Assembly: GCA_017860255.1 (NCBI GenBank)
Contig: JAFNAR010000003.1
Span: forward strand, 1-64,000
Origin: Bacteroidota bacterium
Lineage (GTDB): Bacteria > Bacteroidota > Bacteroidia > Bacteroidales > P3
Length of the DNA: 64,000 nt
Reading direction: 5' to 3'
A model generated the notes under the pieces. That model had not been told where the DNA came from, ran no database searches, and saw only the letters and a list, made by a program, of their open reading frames with translations. The position numbers and the translations under genes are program-made. Every line of letters begins with the position of its first letter. Position 1 is the first letter of the stretch. Positions 9,601-17,743 of this stretch are shown here, in pieces.

Positions 9601-11364
9601 TATTTTGAAGATAATTTTTGTGGCATATTCTCGGTAGCATCAAATAACATCACTATAAAAAATAATTTATTTAGAATAAAACCAATTCACAAACCCCAAG
9701 GAGATTTTCCAGATTATGCAGCATTTGGAGTCGCTGTTCATGGATGCTCAAGATATCAAATACAAGAAAATGATTTCATTGGACTTAATAGCGATCATCC
9801 ATATAAAATAGGTGTTCAAGTTAAAAGTTCAGGTGAAGGAGCTAACAGAATAAGTGATAATAATTTTACAAACTTATTCCAAGCTTCACAAGCTATTGGT
9901 AATAATAGAGGGATTAGCAATATGCCATCAACAGGATTAAAATATATGTGTAATAACTTTATAGAATCAAATTATGGCATAGTTGTAACTCCAAATAATT
10001 CAATAAAAAATGGTATTGCAATTAATCAAGATGGCGGAGATATTTCTTTATCTGCAGAGAATGTGTTTGCACAAAATACATCTATATTAGGCAGTGATAT
10101 ATTTAATGACAATACATCCGTTATTAATTACTATTCTACACAGATTGGGAATAAAAAACCTTTAGCAATAACATCACTTGTATATAATTATTTAGCCAAT
10201 AGTACTAATGGAGTGTGTTTGAAAAATTATGACTTATGGGATAACGTAACATTAAGCAATACATTTGTTGCATTGGAAAATGATTATATTTCACTGTTAT
10301 ATAGTTATAATAATTTATTAGATGGTGGTTCAAAGGATGCGTTATTAGATAAAATACAAGGAACTTGGACTGATGAAGTATGGGCAATGAGAGAAGAGTT
10401 TATAACTAAATCTCCATATCTATCTTCTGACGTTCTTATTGAACTTGCAAAATCTCAAAAACTACCAATACCAATATATTTAGAAATAGCATTATCAAAT
10501 CCTGAGGCTACACAAAAAGATGAATACTTAGACTTTATGAAGGATGAAGAAAGTGATGTCTTATTAACTTATAATGGCAAGGAAATGATAAGAGATAGTT
10601 GGGATACTAAAACATTTAGAACATCTATAGAGAGCAATATTTCTTCTAAATTAAGTGATATGGAATATATAAAAAGAGAACAAATATATAGAACTATAAA
10701 TGATAGTTTAGGATTTAATGCTTCTGAATATAGATATCTTCTAAATAATATAAGGAATATAGATGCGAAATATGAATTAGTCGATTCCTATATTGAGACT
10801 AAAGAATATACCAATGCAAGAAATCTTTTAAATTCGTTGTTATCTAGTCCAGATAATGAAAAGTATAATGGAGAAACTATTAATGATTATTTAACTTTAA
10901 TAGAAATAATGGAAAGTAGAGATACTGCAACTAATCTTTTGTCTATAGACGAAAGAATGGAGACTTTATCTGAATCTATAACAAGAGTCGGATACAAAGC
11001 CAAAGCTTATCTTAACTTCTATAATCCGAGTACTAACTATCATCCTGATTACATAATTATAAATCCAAAAACTAAAGGCAAAGAAATAAAATCAAATATT
11101 TTAATTAATTTATTTGAAGATAATGTAACACTTGCTCCTAATCCTGCAAAAGATTATATTACTATAACATATAATTTGCCTCCAAAACAAGTTTATACAA
11201 TAAAGATATATGATAATAAAGGAGTAGAACTATTAACTAAAACTCTTAATAATAATAAAGGAGTACAAACAATAAATTTGCAAGACTTTAAATCTGGTTC
11301 TTATTTTTATATTATAACTAATGGTAAAGAATCAATTAAGTCGGACAAATTAATTATTTTGTAG
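6625..11364 (+). CDS. Secreted M6-like metalloprotease with beta-helix region and T9SS tail
   Basis: The 1579-residue protein has a signal peptide (cut near SYAQ), then an M6-like peptidase region with the zinc helix THEFGHNVYNAPHYG (HExxH at about residues 238-242), a D-x-EGDGYVDY calcium-type loop and the NAWESYLLGW segment that follows the zinc site in M6 relatives. Residues about 560-1160 are rich in N-x-I and I-x-N steps typical of right-handed parallel beta-helices. The last 75 residues form a T9SS type A tail (LAPNPAKDYITI, FKSGSYFYI). The third zinc ligand is not at the usual HExxHxxGxxH/D place, since Tyr replaces Gly and His is one residue late. It may be a surface protease or an inactive binding protein. 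Confidence 0.75.
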   Translation: MKKVILLCLGLIFLSSINSYAQDAVYRSDYGSAFTPKGKLKILVVCVKFKDHNVDDVNWPLNQGLPNWALNNEFLYEDTVAFNNISENDNSLSRYFYEMSKQLPVDKRFKLYGSFLPVEIENYAGKSSWQGLVSLAVEKMKNIPNIDSILSTFDNRKSSIWVRDNSEDIEGDGYVDYVIFNFRYSNTWNESQVPIQGINDWDGSGGGIAEVSGKIGNINLSNGFIAASCISKQIKTYTHEFGHNVYNAPHYGTVNGVSYSGTGENFYHLQATKFWGLMSCNTNEIFGCANAWESYLLGWNDIKYDLNDFSNDTIIVLKDYMSSGEAIRIRVPYFSYNYLTGQEYQYIWIENHQGINKFDQRLDFVSDLCGTPLPPSPKGLMIYSEYILNDRLTTSQTITERGGCGLYLYDRGGRFDFNVLNVDSTNSAYCWNKIYNFNKGEENPYSGYSLSSVYHNDKDNNGEINWEEFDDFVELDGNVIYGNYASNSAFRVGDSIGIGTNPPIMTFQRFWKGISIQPQLYQKLHPMYLNGISIKVLSQDSLGNMTVRIRFHDYNFNNDIRMCGDIVFPPDTININANITIDKSGTTNRMTKYNGEFINPSIITTAKNSYLRVKENKNIIIQKESVFVLDSNATIELNENSRIIVDSSATLIIKPNTNLILNGNSKIDVKNGAFICIAKDANIDLGNGGIINFYPNASLGVNSYATYRRYNNGCLSTLDSIPNIGCGAIIDNVITETHGNETWTTPKILGDDFIVKSGHTLTIQNTTISLTPKVKIKVEPNAKLIIDNSTLTSYVDGNCEGDYWGGIEIYGNKNQSQLVQYQGYLELKNNSIIENARNAVSLWKSDDWNSMGGIVNASNTTFRNNIRSVEFMSYKNINTNNEEIDNVSKFTNCTFEWNENMYSNDKQRLDHVTLWDVKGVKFIACDLKNTLTNNDEVSKQGIYSEEAGFTVQGKIISIPTGIEIDRSEFINLTYGIRAENISHSKSFNVQTSYFEDNFCGIFSVASNNITIKNNLFRIKPIHKPQGDFPDYAAFGVAVHGCSRYQIQENDFIGLNSDHPYKIGVQVKSSGEGANRISDNNFTNLFQASQAIGNNRGISNMPSTGLKYMCNNFIESNYGIVVTPNNSIKNGIAINQDGGDISLSAENVFAQNTSILGSDIFNDNTSVINYYSTQIGNKKPLAITSLVYNYLANSTNGVCLKNYDLWDNVTLSNTFVALENDYISLLYSYNNLLDGGSKDALLDKIQGTWTDEVWAMREEFITKSPYLSSDVLIELAKSQKLPIPIYLEIALSNPEATQKDEYLDFMKDEESDVLLTYNGKEMIRDSWDTKTFRTSIESNISSKLSDMEYIKREQIYRTINDSLGFNASEYRYLLNNIRNIDAKYELVDSYIETKEYTNARNLLNSLLSSPDNEKYNGETINDYLTLIEIMESRDTATNLLSIDERMETLSESITRVGYKAKAYLNFYNPSTNYHPDYIIINPKTKGKEIKSNILINLFEDNVTLAPNPAKDYITITYNLPPKQVYTIKIYDNKGVELLTKTLNNNKGVQTINLQDFKSGSYFYIITNGKESIKSDKLIIL

Positions 11365-11386
11365 ATTAATATCATTATGATTTATG

Positions 11387-11416
11387 GACGGCGAAATAAA
11401 AATCGCCGTCTTTTTA
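11387..11416 (+). terminator. Rho-independent terminator after the M6-like gene
   Basis: GACGGCGA (11387-11394) and TCGCCGTC (11403-11410) form a perfect 8-bp GC-rich stem with an 8-nt loop, followed by TTTTTATT. It ends the 5690-6625 transcript, isolating this pair from the glycan genes downstream. Confidence 0.85.
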
Positions 11417-11442
11417 TTGTTGTTAAATTTAAGCTGAAAAAT

Positions 11443-11523
11443 GATATTAATTATTATGAAGGAACAAAGGAGGCAAACAGAAGAAAATTTTATTCAATAT
11501 TTGATAAGGAGTTTAAAAATTAA
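11443..11523 (+). pseudogene. C-terminal remnant of a glycosyltransferase
   Basis: In frame up to the TAA at 11521-11523, the sequence encodes EGTKEANRRKFYSIFDKEFK. This matches the last residues of the 4515 glycosyltransferase (EGTKDANRRKFYSIFDKEFK) with one difference. The DNA identity is clearly lower than the protein identity, so the two tails separated long ago under selection. No start or upstream domain is present. The stop overlaps the ATG of the next glycosyltransferase, exactly as at the 4515 gene's end. Confidence 0.75.
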
Positions 11524-12647
11524 TGGTTAAAAAGAAAGTTGTACATATCACCACAGTTCATAATAGATATGATTCAAGAATATTTCATAAGGAATGTGTT
11601 TCCTTAGCAAATCTTGGTTTTGAAGTATATTTAATTGTTGCTGATGGTAAAGGAAATGAAACAATATCAGGAATAAAAATTATTGATTCGGGTTATCAGA
11701 AAAATAGAATTAAGAGATTGTTTCTATCTGTTCATAATGCTTATTATGTAGCTAAAATGATAAATGCAGATATATATCATTTTCATGATCCTGATTTACT
11801 TTATGCAGGTAAGAGATTAAAGAATTCAAAGAATCAAGTCTTTTTTGATTCTCATGAAGATTTCCCTGCTCTTATGTTACAAAGAGATTATATTCCTAAA
11901 ATAATAAGAAGACCTCTTTATTATTTAGCAAAATCATTTGAAATATATTATTCAAGAAGGATTAGTGGAATTGTTACTGTAACAGATAAAATTGCAAATA
12001 AGTTTAAAAGTTATGGAGTTAAGAGGATACAAATAATAAAAAACTATCCAATTTTATCATTAACTCAAACTCCAAATTTTGAAAGAGAAATTAATCCACC
12101 CCTTGCTTGTTATGTTGGAGGTTTAACTCCAATTAGAGGAGTTAAGGAAATGATTATTTCTTCTGCTAAGGCTGGAGTTAAATTAGTTCTTGCAGGTCCT
12201 TTTGATAGTGAAGATTATTTAAAAGAAATGCAATCTCTTCCAGAGTGGAGCAATGTAATATATATGAATTATATTTCTCATGAAGAACTATATGAAAAAG
12301 TTTATTCTAAATCTACATTAGGTTTAGTTCTTCTTCAATCAGCTCCTAATCACACATATTCAATTCCAATTAAACAATTTGAATATATGCAATCAGGATT
12401 ACCAGTAGTTTCTACTTCTGCTGTTAAGTTTTGTGAAGAAATTACAAATGAAACAGGTTGTGGAATTGTTGTTAATCCATTAGATATAGATGAAATAACT
12501 AAAGCAATTAAGACAATAATTTCAGATAAAGAATTAGCAAAACAAATGGCTGAAAAAGGTTATAATGCAGTAAAAGACAATTATAACTGGTCTTCACAAG
12601 AAAAATTGCTTGTTGATTTCTATGAAAGTGGAATAAAGAAGAATTAA
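11523..12647 (+). CDS. Glycosyltransferase, GT4 family
   Basis: The 374-residue protein has a GT-B N-terminal half (KVVHITTVHNRYDSRIFHKE, a common GT4 start) with IYHFHDPDLLYAG and FDSHEDFPALM. The C-terminal nucleotide-sugar half has CYVGGLTPIRGVKEMI and IPIKQFEYMQSGLPVVST. It probably builds O-antigen, capsule or exopolysaccharide repeat units in the cytoplasm. The gene overlaps the stop of a glycosyltransferase remnant and is followed by another glycosyltransferase after 15 bp. No promoter was seen between the terminator at 11416 and its start. Confidence 0.88.
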   Translation: MVKKKVVHITTVHNRYDSRIFHKECVSLANLGFEVYLIVADGKGNETISGIKIIDSGYQKNRIKRLFLSVHNAYYVAKMINADIYHFHDPDLLYAGKRLKNSKNQVFFDSHEDFPALMLQRDYIPKIIRRPLYYLAKSFEIYYSRRISGIVTVTDKIANKFKSYGVKRIQIIKNYPILSLTQTPNFEREINPPLACYVGGLTPIRGVKEMIISSAKAGVKLVLAGPFDSEDYLKEMQSLPEWSNVIYMNYISHEELYEKVYSKSTLGLVLLQSAPNHTYSIPIKQFEYMQSGLPVVSTSAVKFCEEITNETGCGIVVNPLDIDEITKAIKTIISDKELAKQMAEKGYNAVKDNYNWSSQEKLLVDFYESGIKKN

Positions 12648-12662
12648 TAAATATTATAGAGA

Positions 12663-13901
12663 ATGAAACTACTAATACTTACACAATATTTTCCACCAGA
12701 AGTTGGAGCACCACAAAACCGTTTATATGAATTGGCTTTAAGATTAAAATCAAAAGGAATTGATATATCTGTTCTAACTGCTATGCCTAATTATCCTCAA
12801 ATGATAGTTCATAAGGAGTATAAAGGAAAATGTTACTGCAAAGAAGATATGAATGGACTTAAGGTTCATCGTTCCTGGATTTATGTAAGTAAGTCAAAGT
12901 CTATAATTCCTCGTTTGCTAAATTATTTTTCTTTTGTTTTTTCTTCTCTATGGTTTGGACTTTTTAAAATAAAGAAACAAGACGTATTGCTTGTTGAATC
13001 TCCTCCTTTGTTTTTAGGAATAACAGCTTATTTGCTTTCAAGAGCAAAAGGAGCAAAGATGATATTTAATGTTTCAGACCTTTGGCCAGAAAGTGCAGAA
13101 AAATTAGATATAATAAGTAATAAGACACTTCTTTCAATGGCAACAAAATTAGAAGAGTTTTGTTACCGTAAGTCTTCTTTAATTACAGGACAAACCCAAG
13201 GAATAGTTAGAAATATAAATACAAGATTTCCAAATAAGAGGGTTTATTGGTTAAAGAATGGAGTTGATATTAAGTTTTATGATGTAAATAAAGCACAATC
13301 TGAATCAAATGCATGGAGAAAAGCCAATGGATATTCTGATGAAGATTTTATTTTATTTTATGGAGGAATAATAGGACATGCACAAGGCTTGGATATAATC
13401 CTAAATGCTGCAAAAATCTTAGAAGATAAGCCAAAGATTAAGTTTGTAATGCTTGGTTCAGGTCCTGAAAAAGAAAGATTATTAGCTCTAAAAGAAGAGC
13501 TAGAACTAAATAATCTTGAGTTTTATGATGCAGTTCCAAAAGCTAAGATGCAAGAAATAATTATGGATATGAATGCAACCATAGTTCCATTAAAGAGATT
13601 AGATTTATTTAAAGGAGCTATACCTTCCAAAATATTTGAAAACCTTGCACTAAAGAAACCTATCCTTTTAGGATTGGAAGGAGAAGCAAAGGAATTATTT
13701 ATAGATGAAGGGAATTGTGGGTTAAGCTTTGAACCAGAAAATACAGAAGATTTAGTTAAGCAAATTTTAGTTCTATACAATAACCCAGAACTTTCAAAAC
13801 AATTAGGAGAAAATGGATTAAAGTACGCCTCAGAAAACTTTAACCGAGATAAAATTGCAGAAGGATTATATGAAGAACTAAAGAAATTAAACTCCATATA
13901 A
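12663..13901 (+). CDS. Glycosyltransferase, WbuB-like GT4 family
   Basis: The 412-residue protein begins with LLILTQYFPPEVGAPQNRL, the hallmark of the WbuB/WcaI-type GT4 enzymes that transfer N-acetyl-fucosamine-like sugars. Further motifs are NVSDLWPES and LKNGVDIKFY, followed by a C-terminal half with FYGGIIGHAQGLD and IPSKIFENLALKKPIL. It is one of a run of three glycan genes with 15- and 91-bp spacing. The exact donor sugar cannot be read from sequence. It ends directly where a 21-bp periodic tract starts. Confidence 0.88.
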   Translation: MKLLILTQYFPPEVGAPQNRLYELALRLKSKGIDISVLTAMPNYPQMIVHKEYKGKCYCKEDMNGLKVHRSWIYVSKSKSIIPRLLNYFSFVFSSLWFGLFKIKKQDVLLVESPPLFLGITAYLLSRAKGAKMIFNVSDLWPESAEKLDIISNKTLLSMATKLEEFCYRKSSLITGQTQGIVRNINTRFPNKRVYWLKNGVDIKFYDVNKAQSESNAWRKANGYSDEDFILFYGGIIGHAQGLDIILNAAKILEDKPKIKFVMLGSGPEKERLLALKEELELNNLEFYDAVPKAKMQEIIMDMNATIVPLKRLDLFKGAIPSKIFENLALKKPILLGLEGEAKELFIDEGNCGLSFEPENTEDLVKQILVLYNNPELSKQLGENGLKYASENFNRDKIAEGLYEELKKLNSI

Positions 13902-13983
13902 TTTGAAAAAGATTAGCTCTTTTTGAATTTATATTAGCTTTAATTTGAAAAAGAAGGAGTTTATTTTAGAGTAAAGAAAGAAT
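13900..13983 (+). repeat. 21-bp periodic repeat, 4 units
   Basis: Four consecutive 21-bp units start at 13900, 13921, 13942 and 13963. Units 1 and 3 begin AATTTGAAAAAGA, and units 1 and 2 end in ATTAGCTCT and ATTAGCTTT. The tract occupies the whole gap between the 12663 gene and wecB, starting inside the stop codon. It is degenerate and AT-rich, so the call rests on the exact spacing. Confidence 0.6.
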
Positions 13984-13992
13984 TTTAGAGAT

Positions 13993-15123
13993 ATGATTAA
14001 GATAATAACAATAATAGGGGCGAGGCCTCAGATAATTAAGGCTTCGGCTATTAGTAGGGCTATTAAGGAAAACTATAAGGATGATATTGAAGAAATAATT
14101 GTTCATACTGGACAGCATTATGATAATAATATGTCTGAGGTTTTCTTTACTGAACTTGATATTCCAAGACCTAAGTATAATCTTGCTGTTGGTTCTGGAA
14201 AACACGGTGAGCAAACTTCTAAGATGATTGAAGGGATAGAAAATATTTTGGAAGCCGAAAAGCCTAATGCTATTATTCTTTATGGAGATACTAATTCAAC
14301 TCTATCTGGTGCAATTGCTGCATCAAAGATTCATGTTCCAATAGTTCATATTGAAGCAGGATTACGTTCTTTTGATAAGTATATGCCTGAAGAAATAAAT
14401 CGTATTATGTGCGACCATGCTTCAACTCTTTTATTTTCTCCAACAAAGGCTGGATATAATAATTTAATTCGAGAAGGGTTTAGTACAGAAATTCATGAAA
14501 AGCCATGTATGAATAAACCAAATATTTATCATAGTGGTGATATTATGTATGATAATACTCTTCATTTCTCCAAACTAATTAAAGGTAGAGAAACTTCTCT
14601 TTTTCGATTTGGAAAAGATTTTATTCTTTGTACTATTCATAGAAATACTAATACTGATGATCCAACTCGTCTTAAACCAATATTTAAAGCTATTCAAGAA
14701 ATAAGTAAAACTCAGAAGATAATACTTCCACTTCATCCAAGGACAAAGAAGATGATACCTATTACTTTGGGAGAAAGCTTTGCCAGAGAAATTGAAAATA
14801 ATTCAAATATAGAAATTATAGATCCTGTTTCTTTCCTTGATATGATATATCTTGAAACTAATTCAAAACTAATCCTTACTGATTCTGGTGGTGTTCAAAA
14901 AGAAGCATATTATCTTGAAAAACCTTGTGTTATACTTCGTCCTCAAACAGAATGGATAGAAATTGTTGAATGTGGGAATGCAGCTATTGCTGATGCAGAC
15001 TATGATATTATAGTTTCAACAGTAAAGAATTATATAAAGACTCCCCCAAAGGCATATCCAAATATATTTGGTGATGGAAATGCAGCTAAGTTTATGTGTG
15101 GAGTTATGCTAAAATGTTTATAA
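13993..15123 (+). CDS. wecB: Non-hydrolysing UDP-GlcNAc 2-epimerase family
   Basis: The 376-residue protein shows the epimerase signature: IIGARPQIIKASAISRAI at the N-terminus, HTGQHYD, YGDTNSTLSGA, HIEAGLRSFD with PEEINRIMCD, and TDSGGVQKEAYYLEKPCV near the C-terminus. These residues bind UDP and form the active site that converts UDP-GlcNAc to UDP-ManNAc. The GARPQ-IKA start resembles the WbpI/WlbD branch, which epimerises 2,3-diacetamido-glucuronic acid, so the substrate may be a modified sugar. It fits the adjacent glycan cluster and is followed by the polyprenyl synthetase after 1 bp. Confidence 0.9.
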   Translation: MIKIITIIGARPQIIKASAISRAIKENYKDDIEEIIVHTGQHYDNNMSEVFFTELDIPRPKYNLAVGSGKHGEQTSKMIEGIENILEAEKPNAIILYGDTNSTLSGAIAASKIHVPIVHIEAGLRSFDKYMPEEINRIMCDHASTLLFSPTKAGYNNLIREGFSTEIHEKPCMNKPNIYHSGDIMYDNTLHFSKLIKGRETSLFRFGKDFILCTIHRNTNTDDPTRLKPIFKAIQEISKTQKIILPLHPRTKKMIPITLGESFAREIENNSNIEIIDPVSFLDMIYLETNSKLILTDSGGVQKEAYYLEKPCVILRPQTEWIEIVECGNAAIADADYDIIVSTVKNYIKTPPKAYPNIFGDGNAAKFMCGVMLKCL

Positions 15124-15124
15124 G

Positions 15125-16099
15125 ATGAGAACAATAGAAGAACTACAAGAAATAGCAATAAAGACAATTGAACAGGAAAACTTTTTAGCCTCTCCAAAGA
15201 ATCTTTATGAACCTATTGATTATGCCATGCACCAAGGAGGGAAAAGGATACGTCCACTACTTGCTCTTATGGCATCAGAGCTTTTTTCTGGAGATATTGA
15301 AAAGGCAAAACCAGTAGCAATTGCAATAGAAGTCCTTCATAATTTCACTCTTTTGCATGATGATATTATGGATAAATCTCCTTTAAGAAGAGGTAAGCCA
15401 ACGGTTTATAATAAATATGATACCAGTGCAGCAATACTTTCGGGAGATACAATGTATTCCTTAGCATGCAAATACCTTCTTCGCTCAGAAACAAAGCTTA
15501 TCCCTGATTTAATGGAATGTTTTACACAAGGCATAATAGAAGTTTTTCATGGACAAGCCTACGATATGGAATTTGAAGAAAGAAATGATGTAAGGATTGA
15601 AGAATATATAGAAATGATACGTCTTAAGACAGGAGCTTTACTTGCCTCTGCCCTTAAACTTGGAGCAATTACTGCCCTTGCAGATAAAAAGGATATGGAT
15701 TATCTTTATAATTTTGGATTAAATATTGGTATAGCCTTCCAGTTGCAAGATGATATATTGGATTGCTGGAGTAATTTGGAAGATTTTGGAAAGGTAACAG
15801 GAACGGATATTGCAGATAATAAGAAGACTTTCCTTTATTTAAAATCTCTTGAACTTGCAGACAAGGATGATAAAGAGGTTTTAACAAAATATTTCTCCTC
15901 TACCAACTTCGACAAAAAGGAAAAAGAAGACGCCATTAAAGCAATTTACCACAAACTCAACCTAAAACAAATTGCACAGCAGCTTATGCAGGAATATAAT
16001 AATAAGGCAATGGAAAGTTTGGATAAGATTGGAGTAGATAATCAAAGGAAACAAAACCTGATTAGCTTTGCAAACAAGTTAATGCACAGAAATAAATAA
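15125..16099 (+). CDS. Trans-polyprenyl diphosphate synthase
   Basis: The 324-residue protein has both aspartate-rich motifs: LLHDDIMDKSPLRRGKPT (DDxxD, around residue 78-90) and FQLQDDILDCW. GGKRIRPLLALM and the KTGALL segment are also present. It condenses IPP onto allylic diphosphates to make a medium-chain isoprenoid, the precursor of menaquinone side chains or similar lipids. The chain length cannot be set from sequence. It follows wecB by 1 bp and is the last gene before a strong terminator, so it is cotranscribed with the glycan genes. Confidence 0.9.
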   Translation: MRTIEELQEIAIKTIEQENFLASPKNLYEPIDYAMHQGGKRIRPLLALMASELFSGDIEKAKPVAIAIEVLHNFTLLHDDIMDKSPLRRGKPTVYNKYDTSAAILSGDTMYSLACKYLLRSETKLIPDLMECFTQGIIEVFHGQAYDMEFEERNDVRIEEYIEMIRLKTGALLASALKLGAITALADKKDMDYLYNFGLNIGIAFQLQDDILDCWSNLEDFGKVTGTDIADNKKTFLYLKSLELADKDDKEVLTKYFSSTNFDKKEKEDAIKAIYHKLNLKQIAQQLMQEYNNKAMESLDKIGVDNQRKQNLISFANKLMHRNK

Positions 16100-16119
16100 T
16101 CAGAATACTCTTCAAAACC

Positions 16120-16155
16120 TTAAAGTCCTTAATATCCTTAAGGGCTTTAATTTTT
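16120..16155 (+). terminator. Rho-independent terminator of the glycan operon
   Basis: TTAAAGTCCTTAA (16120-16132) and TTAAGGGCTTTAA (16138-16150) pair over 13 bp with one G-U pair and a 5-nt loop, followed by a run of five T. It closes the wecB-polyprenyl synthase transcript. Confidence 0.85.
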
Positions 16156-16187
16156 CATAAACGAATTATAAGCTTTTCCAGAATTCA

Positions 16188-16468
16188 GATAAGGATATTT
16201 TGTCCTAAGACAATGATATTTTGTCTCACGATAAGAATATTCTGTCCTAAGACTTTATTATTATGGTCTGCAAATCCGATTTTGAAAGTTTGCAAGTCCG
16301 ACTTTTGGTATGTAAAAGTCGGACTTTTATATAGTGAAAGTCGGACATTGATGGTATAAAAGTCGGACTTGCACACCAAAACTTCTTTATCTTAATCCAA
16401 AATATCCTTATTAAATTTCTAAATATCTTTATTATATTACACAAAACTCCTTATCTTTGCTCCAAATT
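16188..16468 (+). repeat. Long 21-22 bp periodic repeat tract, about 13 units
   Basis: Units begin at 16188, 16209, 16230, 16251, 16272, 16294, 16315, 16337, 16359, 16383, 16405, 16426 and 16448. All are 21 or 22 bp except one of 24. Three unit types follow one another. Units 1-4 begin GA and carry GATATTTTGTC-like cores. Units 6-9 carry AAGTCCGACTTT or AAAGTCGGAC. Units 10-13 begin with TTCTTTAT, TCCTTAT or TCTTTAT. A perfect 16-bp inverted repeat (16291-16306 with 16358-16373) lies inside. The last unit contains the -7 box of the HU-like gene. Confidence 0.75.
16452..16459 (+). promoter_or_regulatory. Putative -7 box of the HU-like gene
   Basis: TATCTTTG matches TAnnTTTG and lies 49 bp before the ATG at 16509. 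The -33 position has TTTA with 21 bp spacing, a partial match. The box forms part of the last unit of the periodic tract, so the promoter and the repeat share bases. Confidence 0.5.
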
Positions 16469-16508
16469 ATGCAAAAATTGGTTCGTATAATCTTAAATCA
16501 AATATATT

Positions 16509-16928
16509 ATGCCATTAAGATATTACAGGAAAAAGCGTAAGGTCAACATCAATGGAGTTACTGTTGAGAAATTTATTGCTGAATTGGATAAGCAGGAAAC
16601 CATTGGTATTGAAAAAATTGCTGAGGTGATAGAGAAAAACTCTACCTTGTCAAAAGGAGATTTGATAAATGCCTTCTATCAAATGCTTGATGTTGCCGAA
16701 ACTTTTCTTTTGGAAGGGCATAAGGTTGATTTTTCGCCTTTTGGAACCTTTACTCCATCAATAAATGCCTCTGCATGTGACTCCCCTGAGGAAATTACTA
16801 CCAAAACAATAAAGAGATTATATCCAATCTACAAACCTTCAGTGTATCTGAAAGAGAAATTTAAGCAGGCAGAGTTCCGTTTAGGAGACAATAAGGTTAG
16901 AGAAGTTAAGAAAAGGAAAAAAGACTAA
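16509..16928 (+). CDS. HU/IHF-like DNA-binding protein
   Basis: The 139-residue protein resembles the Bacteroidetes HU-like family that is longer than canonical HU (about 90 residues). An N-terminal strand (PLRYYRKKRKVN) precedes the HU helical part (IAEVIEKNSTLSKGDLINAFYQMLDVAETFLLEG) and the FSPFGTFTPSI beta segment that normally leads into the DNA-binding arm. A lysine-rich C-terminus follows. It probably bends or coats DNA. It stands alone between a terminator and clpP and is preceded by the longest periodic repeat tract of the window. Confidence 0.75.
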   Translation: MPLRYYRKKRKVNINGVTVEKFIAELDKQETIGIEKIAEVIEKNSTLSKGDLINAFYQMLDVAETFLLEGHKVDFSPFGTFTPSINASACDSPEEITTKTIKRLYPIYKPSVYLKEKFKQAEFRLGDNKVREVKKRKKD

Positions 16929-17008
16929 GGAATTTTAACCTTTTAGGGGCTTAGGTATTGGATAAAATTGTAAATTCGCAGCAAGAAAAAAATAATAAAA
17001 TAAAAGAT

Positions 17009-17695
17009 ATGAAAGATTTTAATAAGGAGTTTAAGCTATACGCTACAAAACACAGAAATATTAATAGCATAACCTATGAAAGATATGCTTCACATTTTCA
17101 AAAGAGTGCTTACATTAACCCAACAATTATTGAAGAACGTCAGTTAAATATTGCTCAAATGGATGTATTTTCCCGTTTGATGATGGAAAGAATTATATTT
17201 TTGGGAACAGCAATTGATGATGATGTTGCAAATATTATTCAGGCACAGCTATTGTTTTTGGAAAGTGTGGATTCATCAAGAGATATACAAATATATTTAA
17301 ATTCTCCAGGGGGATATGTTCATGCTGGATTGGGAATTTATGATACCATGCAATACATTCGTCCAGATGTAGCAACAATATGCACAGGTCTGGCAGCATC
17401 AATGGGTTCTGTTTTGCTATGTGCAGGAGCAGCAGGCAAACGTTCAGCCCTTGAACATTCAAGAGTTATGATTCACCAACCACTTGGAGGAGCTGAAGGA
17501 CAAGCATCAGATATTGAAATAGCAGCAAGAGAAATAATTAAAACAAAGAAAGAACTCTATAGCATAATCTCTAAGCATTCTGGACAAACCATAGAAAAAG
17601 TAGAAGAAGATGGCGACAGAGATTTTTGGTTAACAGCAAAGGAAGCCAAAGACTACGGAATGATAGATGAAATTTTAGTAAGAAATGAAAAATAA
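17009..17695 (+). CDS. clpP: ATP-dependent Clp protease proteolytic subunit
   Basis: The protein (228 residues from ATG 17009) contains the ClpP catalytic triad: Ser in GLAASMGS, His in RVMIHQP and Asp in the [11 protein letters not shown] segment. It also has [20 protein letters not shown] and the [15 protein letters not shown] handle region. ClpP assembles as a 14-mer that degrades proteins fed by ClpX or ClpA-type unfoldases. A TTG start 17 codons upstream (16958) would lengthen the N-terminus, but the ATG gives a length closer to the family. No clpX gene follows here, unlike in many genomes. Confidence 0.94.
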   Translation: MKDFNKEFKLYATKHRNINSITYERYASHFQKSAYINPTIIEERQLNIAQMDVFSRLMMERIIFLGTAIDDDVANIIQAQLLFLESVDSSRDIQIYLNSPGGYVHAGLGIYDTMQYIRPDVATICTGLAASMGSVLLCAGAAGKRSALEHSRVMIHQPLGGAEGQASDIEIAAREIIKTKKELYSIISKHSGQTIEKVEEDGDRDFWLTAKEAKDYGMIDEILVRNEK

Positions 17696-17743
17696 AAGCT
17701 AATTCATTTCTGAATTCATATCAAATTGAAAATCCTAATAATA

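Noticed and set aside
16185..16444. Two minus-strand open frames of about 64 codons across the periodic tract
   Set aside because: They exist because the repeat units lack stops in those frames. The 7-residue periodicity of the translation simply mirrors the 21-bp DNA period, and no start region or homology is seen.
16188..16468. CRISPR array
   Set aside because: The repeats adjoin one another at 21-22 bp without conserved repeat and variable spacer segments, units drift steadily, and no cas gene is near.
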